Shown here one piece after another: positions 1-6,163 of a DNA stretch of 17,257 nt. Made by a program: the position numbers and the translations under genes. The notes under the pieces were generated by a model. The model saw nothing but the letters and a program-made list of their open reading frames with translations, searched no databases and had not been told where the DNA came from. Source of the stretch: Ktedonobacteraceae bacterium (GTDB lineage Bacteria; Chloroflexota; Ktedonobacteria; Ktedonobacterales; Ktedonobacteraceae); the NCBI GenBank assembly GCA_014896635.1, contig JADBKA010000098.1:1-17257 (forward strand), read 5' to 3'. Each line of letters opens with the position of its first letter. The first letter of the stretch is position 1.

Positions 1-387
1 CTGGTTGTCGGTTCGCTCATTTTCTTTAATAGTGGGAATCCGTATGGTCCGCAGATCAACGTGCTGGTGGTCTATGCAGTGGGAGGTGCAGTTGGATTGT
101 TCGGACTCTCGCTCGTCTTTTTTATTGTGCGCGCTCAGCGCAGGCGTGTCACGACCGGTGTCGAAGGAATGGTAGGGGATACCGTCACAGCTCTGACTCC
201 TTTACAACCGGAGGGACGTGTTCGATATCATGGGGAGAACTGGGCGGCGATCCTTGAGCCGCCGACCACTTCAGCGGTAGAAGGCGCCGAACTACAGATT
301 ATCGCCGTTGAGGGGTTGCGTTTGCGTGTTCGCCCGCTGTACCCGCCGGCGGATACCAGTGTCAATCGTCTTTCAACTCTGACATAG
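1..387 (+). CDS. nfeD: NfeD-like membrane protein, C-terminal part (5' truncated by window)
   Basis: The reading frame is open from base 1 to the TAG at 385-387, so the gene starts before the window; the GTG at 61 is internal, not a start. The visible part begins at the end of a hydrophobic stretch (LVVGSLIFF), has one further membrane segment (about residues 21-43) and then a soluble domain. That domain carries the NfeD OB-fold signature: GVEGMVGD, TALTPLQPEGRVRYHGE, and the closing VEGLRLRVRPL. NfeD proteins are membrane partners of SPFH/stomatin proteins and are thought to act in membrane microdomain organisation; some longer forms carry a serine protease domain, which cannot be judged here. 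The slipin gene follows about 150 bp downstream on the same strand, the classic pairing. The family call is firm; the length and any protease domain are unknown. Confidence 0.88.
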   Translation: MVVGSLIFFNSGNPYGPQINVLVVYAVGGAVGLFGLSLVFFIVRAQRRRVTTGVEGMVGDTVTALTPLQPEGRVRYHGENWAAILEPPTTSAVEGAELQIIAVEGLRLRVRPLYPPADTSVNRLSTLT

Positions 388-432
388 ACCAGAGGTGTCT
401 TTCAAGCACTGATGAAATTTTTTCAGGATCTG

Positions 433-460
433 TTGTAACAAGTGGTTAAACGTGTATAAT
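433..460 (+). promoter_or_regulatory. Sigma-A-type promoter of the slipin gene
   Basis: TTGTAA (433-438) and a perfect TATAAT (455-460) are separated by 16 bp. This would start transcription near 467, about 70 nt before the slipin ATG. The slipin gene can therefore be expressed apart from the upstream NfeD gene, although read-through is also possible since no good terminator separates them. Confidence 0.65.
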
Positions 461-537
461 ACAGAAGCTGGTAGCCAATTTCTTCTTTCCGCATACAGCA
501 GGAGAAAGGAGGGTTGCCAGTATCAAGGAGGTTCTCT

Positions 538-1443
538 ATGGGACCGGTACTTACCTCTTTGGCAGTTATCGTGGTGATCGTGCTGGCACTGCTTGCTCTC
601 TCAGGCATTCGCGTTGTGCAGCAATATGAGCGTGGCGTCATCTTTATTCTAGGGCGTCTGACTGGCGCCCAGGGGCCTGGCATTTTCTGGGTACCACCCT
701 TTATCACGCGCATGATCAAGGTGGACCTGCGTATTGTCACCCTGACGGTGCCGCCGCAGGAAGTCATCACCCGCGATAACGTAACGATCAAAGTCACGGC
801 TGTTGTTTACTTTTACGTCGTCGATCCATCTGCGGCTGTCGTGAACGTGGCGAATTTTCTCCAGGCGACGATGCAGATAGGTCAGACCTCGTTGCGCAAT
901 GTGCTTGGCCAGTCTGACCTGGATGAACTGCTTGCACAGCGCACCAAAATCAATCGGGAGTTGCAGACGATCATCGACGAGTATACTGAGCGCTGGGGAG
1001 TGAAAGTCACAGCGGTCGAGATCAAGGATATCGAACTGCCAGCCACCATGCAGCGTGCAATGGCGAAACAGGCGGAAGCCGAGCGCGAAAAGCGTGCCAA
1101 GATCATCCATGCCGAAGGAGAGTTGCAGGCTTCCACGCAGTTAGCTCAGGCTGCCAATGTCATTGCTTCGCAGCCCAGTACGCTCCAGTTGCGCTACCTG
1201 CAAACGCTCACCGAGATTGCAGTTGAGAAGAACTCGACCATCATCTTCCCACTGCCGCTTGATCTGATAGAGCCGTTGCTGCGAACCGCTCAGCATATGG
1301 AGACATCGACCGCACGCTACGACGGGCCTCGCCCGACGCCACCCGTGCAGCCGGTTGCCCCCAGGCCGCAGCCATCTCATCCGCAGCCCGCAGCTCCGCA
1401 GGCACCCGTGCAGTCGTATCAGCAGCAGTACCCGCGCCAGTAA
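538..1443 (+). CDS. Slipin, SPFH/stomatin-like membrane protein
   Basis: This is a 301-residue SPFH-domain protein expected to scaffold membrane microdomains. One N-terminal membrane anchor (about residues 4-24) is followed directly by the SPFH domain: VVQQYERGVIFILGRL, GPGIFWVPPF, VDLRIVTLTVPPQEVITRDN and the LDELLAQR segment. An alanine/glutamate-rich helix follows (KQAEAEREKRAKIIHAEGE), then the conserved end TIIFPLPLDLI. The last 45 or so residues are a proline/glutamine-rich tail, probably disordered. I chose the ATG at 538 because AAGGAGG (525-531) sits 6 nt before it. An in-frame TTG at 514 would add 8 residues, but its nearest Shine-Dalgarno is badly spaced. It forms the usual NfeD/slipin pair with the upstream gene. 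Confidence 0.93.
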   Translation: MGPVLTSLAVIVVIVLALLALSGIRVVQQYERGVIFILGRLTGAQGPGIFWVPPFITRMIKVDLRIVTLTVPPQEVITRDNVTIKVTAVVYFYVVDPSAAVVNVANFLQATMQIGQTSLRNVLGQSDLDELLAQRTKINRELQTIIDEYTERWGVKVTAVEIKDIELPATMQRAMAKQAEAEREKRAKIIHAEGELQASTQLAQAANVIASQPSTLQLRYLQTLTEIAVEKNSTIIFPLPLDLIEPLLRTAQHMETSTARYDGPRPTPPVQPVAPRPQPSHPQPAAPQAPVQSYQQQYPRQ

Positions 1444-1460
1444 GTGGGCAGACAAAAGGG

Positions 1461-1499
1461 GATGGCGAACCGATTCGGCTCGCCATCTCTTTGTATTTC
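1461..1499. terminator. Bidirectional intrinsic terminator between slipin and pyrE
   Basis: GATGGCGA (1461-1468) pairs perfectly with TCGCCATC (1480-1487), with an extra CCG/CGG pairing inside. On the plus strand it is followed by TCTTTGTATTT. On the minus strand the hairpin is followed by CCCCTTTTGTC. It therefore fits as a shared terminator for the convergent slipin and pyrE genes. Confidence 0.7.
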
Positions 1500-1530
1500 C
1501 TTCTATAGAGCCGAACAGAATCCCCGTATT

Positions 1531-2208
1531 TTATTGTGCTGTGGTCTCGTTCTGTTTATTGCGCAGGTATTCTTCGCAGGTGCGGTACGTCTCTTCGGAG
1601 ATAAGCCCTCTTGACATGTAGTGGTTCAGCATCACATCGAGCTTCAAAATGCTCATAAGGTTGTAGCCATGACGCCTGAGTCGTTCTGCCGCGCCGTGTC
1701 CCCGGTCAATCAGGACAATGACATCCTTCACCTTCAGGCCGTTTTCTTCGAGCAGTGCCGCCGTCTCCAGCACGCTGCTGCCGCCTGTGATGAGGTCATC
1801 AATGATCAGTGCAGTATCTCCCGGCGAGAAACGTCCTTCAATGCCGCGTTTCCCTGTCCCTTCTGGGCGGATACGGGCGTAGATGAGAGGGGTATTGGTC
1901 TCCTGCGAATAAGCCGTTGCCAGCAGCAGTCCACCTACGGGAACGCCCGCCACAACGGAGAATGGATGTACACGTGGCCGGCGCAACGATTGCGCCAGGC
2001 TGATCTCCTGCTGCATCAGTTTACTGGCAACGCGCAGCGCGGTTGGATTGCTGATCAAGACCTTGGGATTGACAAAAACCGGGGAACTGACCGCGGATTC
2101 GCTCACCGTGAAATTGCCGAATTTCACGCCATCCAGGTCAAAGAGTATCTGGGCTAACCACAGATTATCCAGGGACTGCTCTTTCGCCACCTCAACGCTG
2201 CGGCACAT
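1531..2208 (-). CDS. pyrE: Orotate phosphoribosyltransferase
   Basis: This 225-residue enzyme joins orotate to PRPP to give orotidine 5'-monophosphate in de novo pyrimidine synthesis. The PRPP-binding loop of type I phosphoribosyltransferases is clear at about residues 133-145 (ALIIDDLITGGSS). Other matching parts are the N-terminal FGNFTVSESAVSSPVFVNPK segment, the VVAGVPVGGLLLATAYS strand-loop and the flexible-loop region RPEGTGKRGIEGRF. The ATG at 2208 is the only in-frame start, because a stop lies 39 nt upstream and no GTG or TTG comes between. It has only a poor Shine-Dalgarno (GGGG, 2 nt away). A near-perfect AAAGGAGG instead serves an out-of-frame ATG at 2228. The true N-terminus is therefore uncertain: coupling to a leader ORF or a sequence error are both possible. 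No other pyrimidine-synthesis gene lies nearby. Confidence 0.93.
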   Translation of the reverse strand: MCRSVEVAKEQSLDNLWLAQILFDLDGVKFGNFTVSESAVSSPVFVNPKVLISNPTALRVASKLMQQEISLAQSLRRPRVHPFSVVAGVPVGGLLLATAYSQETNTPLIYARIRPEGTGKRGIEGRFSPGDTALIIDDLITGGSSVLETAALLEENGLKVKDVIVLIDRGHGAAERLRRHGYNLMSILKLDVMLNHYMSRGLISEETYRTCEEYLRNKQNETTAQ

Positions 2209-2228
2209 TGCCCCTGCTGGAGAAGCAT
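2154..2228 (-). CDS. Possible 24-codon leader ORF overlapping the pyrE start
   Basis: ATG at 2228 is preceded by AAAGGAGG with 6 nt spacing, the best ribosome-binding site in this area. It opens a short frame (MLLQQGQCAAALRW and ten further residues) that stops at TAG 2154-2156, 52 nt inside pyrE in another frame. I see no run of regulatory codons and no attenuator hairpin. It may be a translated leader that brings ribosomes to the weak pyrE start, or a sign that one base is missing or extra between 2206 and 2228. Confidence 0.3.
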   Translation of the reverse strand: MLLQQGQCAAALRWRKSSPWIICG

Positions 2229-2377
2229 GTACCGCCTCCTTTCTTTACTTCTAACTGCTTCGTACTCAATTGATGAAAAATAGGACAGAGCCTGCCTCCC
2301 TGCTCGTGGTAGAGAGGTTGTCTGATCAGGTATCTTGTTTCTGGCAAGAGTATCAAGATAGTTAAGGAAGGATTTAC

Positions 2378-2406
2378 TTTATCAGTATATCATCCAATCA
2401 GGTCAA
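2378..2406 (-). promoter_or_regulatory. Probable pyrE promoter
   Basis: Read on the minus strand, TTGACC (2406-2401) and GATAAA (2383-2378) are 17 bp apart. The -35 box is good (5 of 6), the -10 box weaker. A TATACT also lies inside the spacer (2389-2384) but at the wrong distance. The leader to pyrE would be about 160 nt. The rest of 2229-2477 shows nothing more that I can support. Confidence 0.35.
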
Positions 2407-2467
2407 AAGCCAGCAGTCTGTTATTGCATGGGGGAGAAGATACCGGCAGGGGAGATCCTCTGGTGGC

Positions 2468-2504
2468 GCAAGAAACCTCCCTGCTGCTCTGAAAGCAGCA
2501 GGGA
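2468..2504 (-). terminator. Intrinsic terminator of the zinc-ribbon/rpsU operon
   Basis: A perfect 11-bp stem (2478-2488 with 2494-2504) with a 5-nt loop lies just after the rpsU stop codon. On the minus strand it is followed by GGTTTCTT, a short U-rich run. Confidence 0.75.
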
Positions 2505-2512
2505 GAGTTGCC

Positions 2513-2698
2513 TTAGCGGTGAATGCGGCGCCTTCTACGCTGCTGGGCTTCGGCTTTACGCTTGCGGCGGGCCTGCGGGCTTTCGTAGTGTTTGCGCCGG
2601 CGTGCTTCGGCCAGAATGCCGGCATTTTGCACTTTACGATTGAAACGCTTCAGGGCGAGTTCAAAGGAATCGCCTGGATGTATGATAATTTCGCTCAT
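2513..2698 (-). CDS. rpsU: 30S ribosomal protein S21
   Basis: This small basic protein of 61 residues belongs to the 30S subunit, where S21 helps mRNA binding at initiation. The sequence reads MSEIIIHPGDSFELALKRFNRKV, then GILAEARRRKHYESP, then a very basic Arg/Lys tail (RRKRKAEAQQRRRRRIHR), all typical of the family in order and length. The gene starts 5 nt after the stop codon of the zinc-ribbon gene and is read in the same direction, so the two are co-transcribed, ending at the hairpin at 2478-2504. No strong Shine-Dalgarno precedes it, suggesting translational coupling. Confidence 0.96.
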   Translation of the reverse strand: MSEIIIHPGDSFELALKRFNRKVQNAGILAEARRRKHYESPQARRKRKAEAQQRRRRRIHR

Positions 2699-2703
2699 CA
2701 GTG

Positions 2704-3036
2704 CTACCAGCGCGATCTACGCCCGGTGCTGTGCGTGCTATGTGATTGGTAGCAGTCGCTACAGTAGACGGGTCTATCTTCTCGTGGCTGAAAAGGCACC
2801 TGGGCTTCATTTCCGCAGCTGGCGCAGATGGCCCTGTACATCTGGCGCGGTTCGCGGTCGTGGAAACCGCCAGCGCCAGAACGTTGATGCTGTGCTTTAC
2901 GAGCGGCGCGGCACGAAGGGCAACGGGAAGGGGCATTGGTCAGCCCCCGGCTTTCAAAGAACTCCTGTTCGCCTGCGGTAAAGACAAATTCCTGGTTGCA
3001 ATCGCGACAATACAGGATGCGGTCGGTGAATGCCAT
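2704..3036 (-). CDS. Double zinc-ribbon protein (zf-trcl plus CxxC-x17-CxxC)
   Basis: This 110-residue protein carries two separate four-cysteine zinc sites. The first (C10, C13, C39, C42; LYCRDCNQEFVF, GEQEFFESRG, RCPSCR) matches the 'probable zinc-ribbon' family seen in many Chloroflexota and Bacillota. The second (C71, C74, C92, C95; ICASCGNEAQVPFQP and PVYCSDC) is the CxxC-x17-CxxC module. The biochemical role of these modules is not established. A nucleic-acid or ribosome-related role is an inference from its place as first gene of an operon with rpsU. The start has an SD-like purine run (AGAGAAAAGAGAAAAA) rather than a clean motif. The promoter is at 3139-3167. Confidence 0.85.
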   Translation of the reverse strand: MAFTDRILYCRDCNQEFVFTAGEQEFFESRGLTNAPSRCPSCRAARKAQHQRSGAGGFHDREPRQMYRAICASCGNEAQVPFQPREDRPVYCSDCYQSHSTHSTGRRSRW

Positions 3037-3138
3037 TGTTTTTCTCTTTTCTCTGTTTATTGGTTATCTTTTCTGTATTGTGCGGCTTGCAATAGACAGG
3101 CTATTCTGAGCAACAAAAACACTATACAGCATTGCTTA

Positions 3139-3167
3139 ATTATAACACATTGCCTCACTGCTGTCTA
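3139..3167 (-). promoter_or_regulatory. Strong promoter of the zinc-ribbon/rpsU operon
   Basis: On the minus strand TAGACA (3167-3162) is followed after 17 bp by a perfect TATAAT (3144-3139), which also carries an extended -10 TG in the right place (TGTTATAAT). This fits high expression of a ribosomal protein operon. Its -35 box lies about 50 bp from the divergent methyltransferase promoter. Confidence 0.75.
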
Positions 3168-3217
3168 TCTCTCTGATGGCGACCCTGCAAAAAGTCCTGC
3201 CTGGCGGCCTGGTTGAA

Positions 3218-3246
3218 TTGACAGGGCAAAAAAAAGAATATAAAAT
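3218..3246 (+). promoter_or_regulatory. Promoter of the methyltransferase gene
   Basis: A perfect TTGACA (3218-3223) and TAAAAT (3241-3246) are 17 bp apart, with the start of transcription expected near 3253. Because it lies downstream of the in-frame ATG at 3176, it supports the ATG at 3296 as the real start of the gene. Confidence 0.7.
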
Positions 3247-3295
3247 CTTCTATGTAAAAGCAAAAATAGGGGAAATACATTGGGAGTGCGATTCG

Positions 3296-4219
3296 ATGAA
3301 ATGGTTTAGCTGGTTTCGTAGGAGGCGAAAATCGTTGGAGCAACAGTCTAACAAAATGAGCGATGATTCTGTATCTCTGAAGCAAGGGAATCGACCGGTG
3401 GGCAAAGAGCAGCTTATGGCTAATGCACCTTATATGTTACCTAAAGATGAGAAGGAGATCAACCGTCTTGATTTTCAGCATTATATGCTGCGTTATGCGC
3501 TCAGAGGCAACTTCCTGGCACCTGTTGATCGACCAGAAAGCATACTCGACGTTGGGTGTGGCACTGGTCGCTGGATGTTAGAAATGGCAGCGGATTTTCC
3601 GCAGGCGAATATAGTTGGTTTTGATCTCAATGTACCGGCATTAGATGGATCGGTGATAGCGTTCCCGTCCAATTGTACCTTCCGACAGGGGAATCTCCTT
3701 GCGGGTTTGCCTTTCAGTGCGAGTAGTTTCGATTTTGTTCATCAACGTCTGCTCGCTTTTGCATTGCCCGTACAGCACTGGCCTGTAATTATACAGGAGC
3801 TGGTGCGTGTGACACGACCGGGAGGATGGATTGAGCTGGTAGAAGTTGATCCTCTCTTTAAAAATCAGGGACCGGCGACGAGGCGAATGCTCGATTTGAT
3901 TGTTCAGGCATGCGGCAAGCGAGGTATAGATCTCTCTATTGCGCATAAGCTTGAAGCTCTGGTGAAGGCCACTGGTGTTATTGATGTGCAGTCGCGTGTT
4001 ATTTCCATCCCTGTGGGGGATTGGGGAGGACGTCTGGGGACGATGGCGAAAGCGGATTTCTACGCGGGCAATAAAACTATTGCCCCACTGGTCGCTACGG
4101 CAACAGGAGCAACAATGGAGGAGTATTATCGTCTGGCGGATGCCTGGATGCAGGAATGTGAGCAGTACCAGACATATTGTAATTTTCACGTGATCTATGG
4201 GCTGCGGCAGGCACAGTGA
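3296..4219 (+). CDS. Class I SAM-dependent methyltransferase
   Basis: This 307-residue protein has the Rossmann-type methyltransferase core. Motif I is ILDVGCGTGRW (about residues 83-93), the acidic residue ending beta 2 is D110 (IVGFDL), and post-motif pieces are FDFVHQRLL and VTRPGGWIELVEVDP. The fold is that of Methyltransf_25/ubiE-like enzymes; the substrate cannot be told from sequence. The N-terminus starts MKWFSWFRRRRKS, an aromatic and arginine-rich patch that may touch membrane or nucleic acid. I chose the ATG at 3296 because GGGAG lies 9 nt ahead and the promoter at 3218-3246 excludes the earlier in-frame ATG at 3176. It stands alone, divergent from the zinc-ribbon/rpsU operon and convergent with the GDP-mannose gene. 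Confidence 0.9.
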   Translation: MKWFSWFRRRRKSLEQQSNKMSDDSVSLKQGNRPVGKEQLMANAPYMLPKDEKEINRLDFQHYMLRYALRGNFLAPVDRPESILDVGCGTGRWMLEMAADFPQANIVGFDLNVPALDGSVIAFPSNCTFRQGNLLAGLPFSASSFDFVHQRLLAFALPVQHWPVIIQELVRVTRPGGWIELVEVDPLFKNQGPATRRMLDLIVQACGKRGIDLSIAHKLEALVKATGVIDVQSRVISIPVGDWGGRLGTMAKADFYAGNKTIAPLVATATGATMEEYYRLADAWMQECEQYQTYCNFHVIYGLRQAQ

Positions 4220-4271
4220 TAGCGAGCGATTGAGCGAGTGGCCCGGACAGGCATAGGGGTGCGGAGCGGAG

Positions 4272-4297
4272 CAGGGCGACCTGGGTGAGTTGCCCTG
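4272..4297. terminator. Weak hairpin in a convergent gap
   Basis: CAGGGC (4272-4277) can pair with GCCCTG (4292-4297) around a 14-nt loop between the convergent methyltransferase and manC genes. No clear U-run follows on either strand. I list it only as the best terminator candidate in this 89-nt gap. Confidence 0.2.
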
Positions 4298-4308
4298 TCC
4301 CCTGTTGT

Positions 4309-5376
4309 TCAGTTCTTCTGTTGTCGCTGCTGCTCTGCCACTTCTTTCACGCGCTGTACATGATCTTTATGACAGATGACCGTCATATCATCCATTTCAA
4401 TGATGACAAGATCCTCGACGCCAATAGTGATCACTTTGCGAGTAGTATTGTTGTAGACCACGACGTTTTGTGATCCAAAGCCTGTGTGTTTGCCGATGGC
4501 TCTGACGCCTTGCTGGTCGGCGGGGAAAAGCGAACCATACTGTTCCCAGTTGCCGACATCGTTCCAGCCCAGGTTGGCCGGAATGACGACCAGGTTGTGT
4601 GTTTTTTCCAGCACGCCGTAGTCGATGGAAATAGTCTGTAATGTGGGCCAGAGTGCATCGAGGACGCTTTGTTCCTGTGGTGTGCTTCTGGCATCACTGA
4701 TGCGCTCTATCGTCTTGATGAGCCGGGGGAGGTGTTCATGCAGTTCTGCCAGGATGGTCTCTGCTTTCCAGAGGAAGATGCCTGCATTCCAGACGTAGTG
4801 TCCATCTTGCAGGTAGCGGTGGGCCGTTGGCAGATCGGGTTTCTCTACGAATCGCTCGGCGCGGAAAGCATGGTGTCCGTATCCTTCATCTATCTCACTG
4901 GCGAAGCGGATATAGCCGTAGCCTGTTTCGGGAGCGGTCGGTGTGATGCCGATAGTCACGAGGTAGCCTGCCTGGGCCTGCTGGTAGGCGAGGCGCAGCG
5001 CGTCTCTGAACGCTTCGACGTTGGTGATAACGTGGTCGGCGCTGAAAATCGCCATGATCGCCTGAGGATCGAGACGCGCGATGGTGACGGCAGCCCAGGC
5101 GATGGCGGCGGCAGTGTTGCGGCCCATCGGCTCGCCCAGGATATGGTCGAGGGGGAGGGAGGGCAGGTGTTCGTGTACCAGGTTCTTCATCAGGCGTCCG
5201 GTGACGACCCAGCATTGCTGTAGGGGCGTAAGCGGCGCCACGCGGTCCAGTGTTTCTTGAATCATGCTTCTGCCGGTGGGCAAGGGGAGAAACTGTTTAG
5301 GGAAATCCGGGGTGCTCAACGGCCAGAGGCGCGTGCCGCTTCCGCCGGCCAGAATGACGCTGTGCAGATGTTTCAT
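4309..5376 (-). CDS. manC: Mannose-1-phosphate guanylyltransferase
   Basis: This 355-residue nucleotidyltransferase should make GDP-mannose from mannose 1-phosphate and GTP in the cytoplasm, feeding mannosylation or polysaccharide synthesis. The nucleotide-binding signature GGSGTRLWPLS (residues 11-21) is followed by FPKQFL (25-30), GEPMGRNTAAAIA (81-93), the metal-site SADHVI (112-117), FVEKPD (176-181), WNAGIFLWKA (196-205) and WNDVGNW (271-277). The length fits the short, single-function type without the isomerase half found in AlgA-type proteins. The ATG at 5376 has AGGAGG 12 nt upstream, slightly far, but the N-terminus MKHLHSVILAGG is normal. It has its own promoter (5457-5485); no glycosyltransferase or other sugar-nucleotide gene lies beside it. 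Confidence 0.94.
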   Translation of the reverse strand: MKHLHSVILAGGSGTRLWPLSTPDFPKQFLPLPTGRSMIQETLDRVAPLTPLQQCWVVTGRLMKNLVHEHLPSLPLDHILGEPMGRNTAAAIAWAAVTIARLDPQAIMAIFSADHVITNVEAFRDALRLAYQQAQAGYLVTIGITPTAPETGYGYIRFASEIDEGYGHHAFRAERFVEKPDLPTAHRYLQDGHYVWNAGIFLWKAETILAELHEHLPRLIKTIERISDARSTPQEQSVLDALWPTLQTISIDYGVLEKTHNLVVIPANLGWNDVGNWEQYGSLFPADQQGVRAIGKHTGFGSQNVVVYNNTTRKVITIGVEDLVIIEMDDMTVICHKDHVQRVKEVAEQQRQQKN

Positions 5377-5456
5377 TAAATATCTATGCCTCCTGATTAT
5401 TTGCGTTGATCCTGCTATGAAACGAGAACCGTCCTGGCCCCGCTCACCATGAGGTG

Positions 5457-5485
5457 ATTGTAGCGGCCTTTGGCTGTTGTGTCAA
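5457..5485 (-). promoter_or_regulatory. Promoter of manC
   Basis: On the minus strand a perfect TTGACA (5485-5480) and TACAAT (5462-5457) are exactly 17 bp apart. The transcript would start near 5450, giving a leader of about 75 nt. Confidence 0.75.
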
Positions 5486-5566
5486 CGAACATAGTTGCAG
5501 GGTTTGAGCAACTATATAAAAAAAAACGTTAAAAAACTTTGAGGCTGGTAATATCAGGTAGGGTAG

Positions 5567-5596
5567 TTGCTTGCTTCTATAGAAATATTGTATAAT
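5567..5596 (+). promoter_or_regulatory. Plus-strand promoter candidate ahead of a long untranslated region
   Basis: TTGCTT (5567-5572) and a perfect TATAAT (5591-5596) are 18 bp apart. It is the only convincing plus-strand promoter I find upstream of the permease gene at 6164, more than 560 nt away. It may serve a separate small RNA, the permease through a long leader, or both. Confidence 0.45.
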
Positions 5597-5602
5597 CTCA
5601 AA

Positions 5603-5697
5603 AGGGAATTTAAAAAGCACTTTCTCCTCTTTTTGGGTACCCTGGCGGGGATGTCCTGGCAGGGAGAAAGGTTTTCTCAAGAAAACCTCCTCTTCTT
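5603..5697 (+). ncRNA. Candidate small structured RNA or leader ending in a terminator-like hairpin
   Basis: Downstream of the 5591-5596 TATAAT box, CTTTCTCC (5620-5627) pairs with GGAGAAAG (5663-5670). Between them lies a G/C-rich segment containing two copies of CCTGGC. A perfect hairpin follows at once (GGTTTTC 5670-5676, loop TCAA, GAAAACC 5681-5687), then the pyrimidine run TCCTCTTCTT. The order promoter, folded body, hairpin, U-rich run fits a short RNA of about 95 nt. No open frame with a ribosome-binding site was seen. It matches no riboswitch class I can recall, so it remains a candidate. Confidence 0.3.
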
Positions 5698-5699
5698 AG

Positions 5700-6163
5700 T
5701 GGTATGGTGTAGCGTTGCGGGTGCAATAGTAGGAGCAAGAGACTGTTCCCAAAAATATACTCAAATGTGTACAAAAAGGCCTGAGATACCAGTTGCAAAT
5801 CAGGGATGCATGTGCGAGAATAAGAGCCGTTCCAGAAAGAAGGACTGGTTGAAAGAACCGTCTTTCCTCATTTCCGAGGTGGAACACGAGAACATGAACT
5901 GGTATTCGCTAGTTCTTTGCCCGGCTCCAGGACGCCCAGGGCCACACACGGAGCGGATCTCCGTGCGGTGTCAGGTGTGGTGGCGGACGTTTTCACCGTA
6001 ATCAAGATGTTTGAAGACATTTTGAAGAGCAGAAAGCGGGAATGGAAGTTCTGCTCAGAGTGCCTAATTACGCCTGGTCCATGAAAGTTTTCTTAAAGGC
6101 TTCTTCCCTATGGCAGACCCTGTCTGTCAGATGAACTAATATTTCTCATAAGGAAGGTGTTGT
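5700..6163 (+). other. Gene-free, possibly structured leader upstream of the permease
   Basis: No coding region is supported here. Several inverted repeats are visible. GAACTGG (5896-5902) pairs with CTAGTTC (5909-5915), followed by TTTG. CACGGAG (5947-5953) pairs with CTCCGTG (5959-5965), nested inside GCCAC (5941-5945) with GTGGC (5980-5984). GGTGGAACACG (5878-5888) resembles a T-box core (GGTGGAACCACG) lacking one base, but no matching antiterminator/terminator pair is seen. The end of the region gives the permease a good Shine-Dalgarno, AAGGAAGG. Confidence 0.3.

Noticed and set aside
61..387. Complete small gene starting at GTG 61
   Set aside because: The frame continues upstream to base 1 with NfeD-like hydrophobic sequence, so this is the end of a longer gene.
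1621..2157. 178-codon plus-strand frame opposite pyrE
   Set aside because: It mirrors pyrE on the other strand, and the conserved PRPP motif belongs to the minus strand.
3176..3295. N-terminal extension of the methyltransferase from ATG 3176
   Set aside because: A perfect TTGACA-17-TAAAAT promoter lies inside this stretch, the translation does not resemble the family, and ATG 3296 has a ribosome-binding site.
5778..5815. TPP riboswitch suggested by GGCCTGAGATACC ahead of an NCS1 carrier
   Set aside because: The second conserved half of the TPP aptamer (CTGATCTGGATAATRCC type) is absent downstream.
5878..5920. Functional T-box ahead of the permease
   Set aside because: The core lacks a base (GGTGGAACACG) and no antiterminator/terminator pair or U-run matching the thrS pattern follows; kept only as a weak note.
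5567..6001. Protein-coding frame between manC and the permease (144 codons)
   Set aside because: It has no ribosome-binding site, starts inside promoter-like sequence, and its translation is rich in Cys, Trp and charged residues with no domain character.
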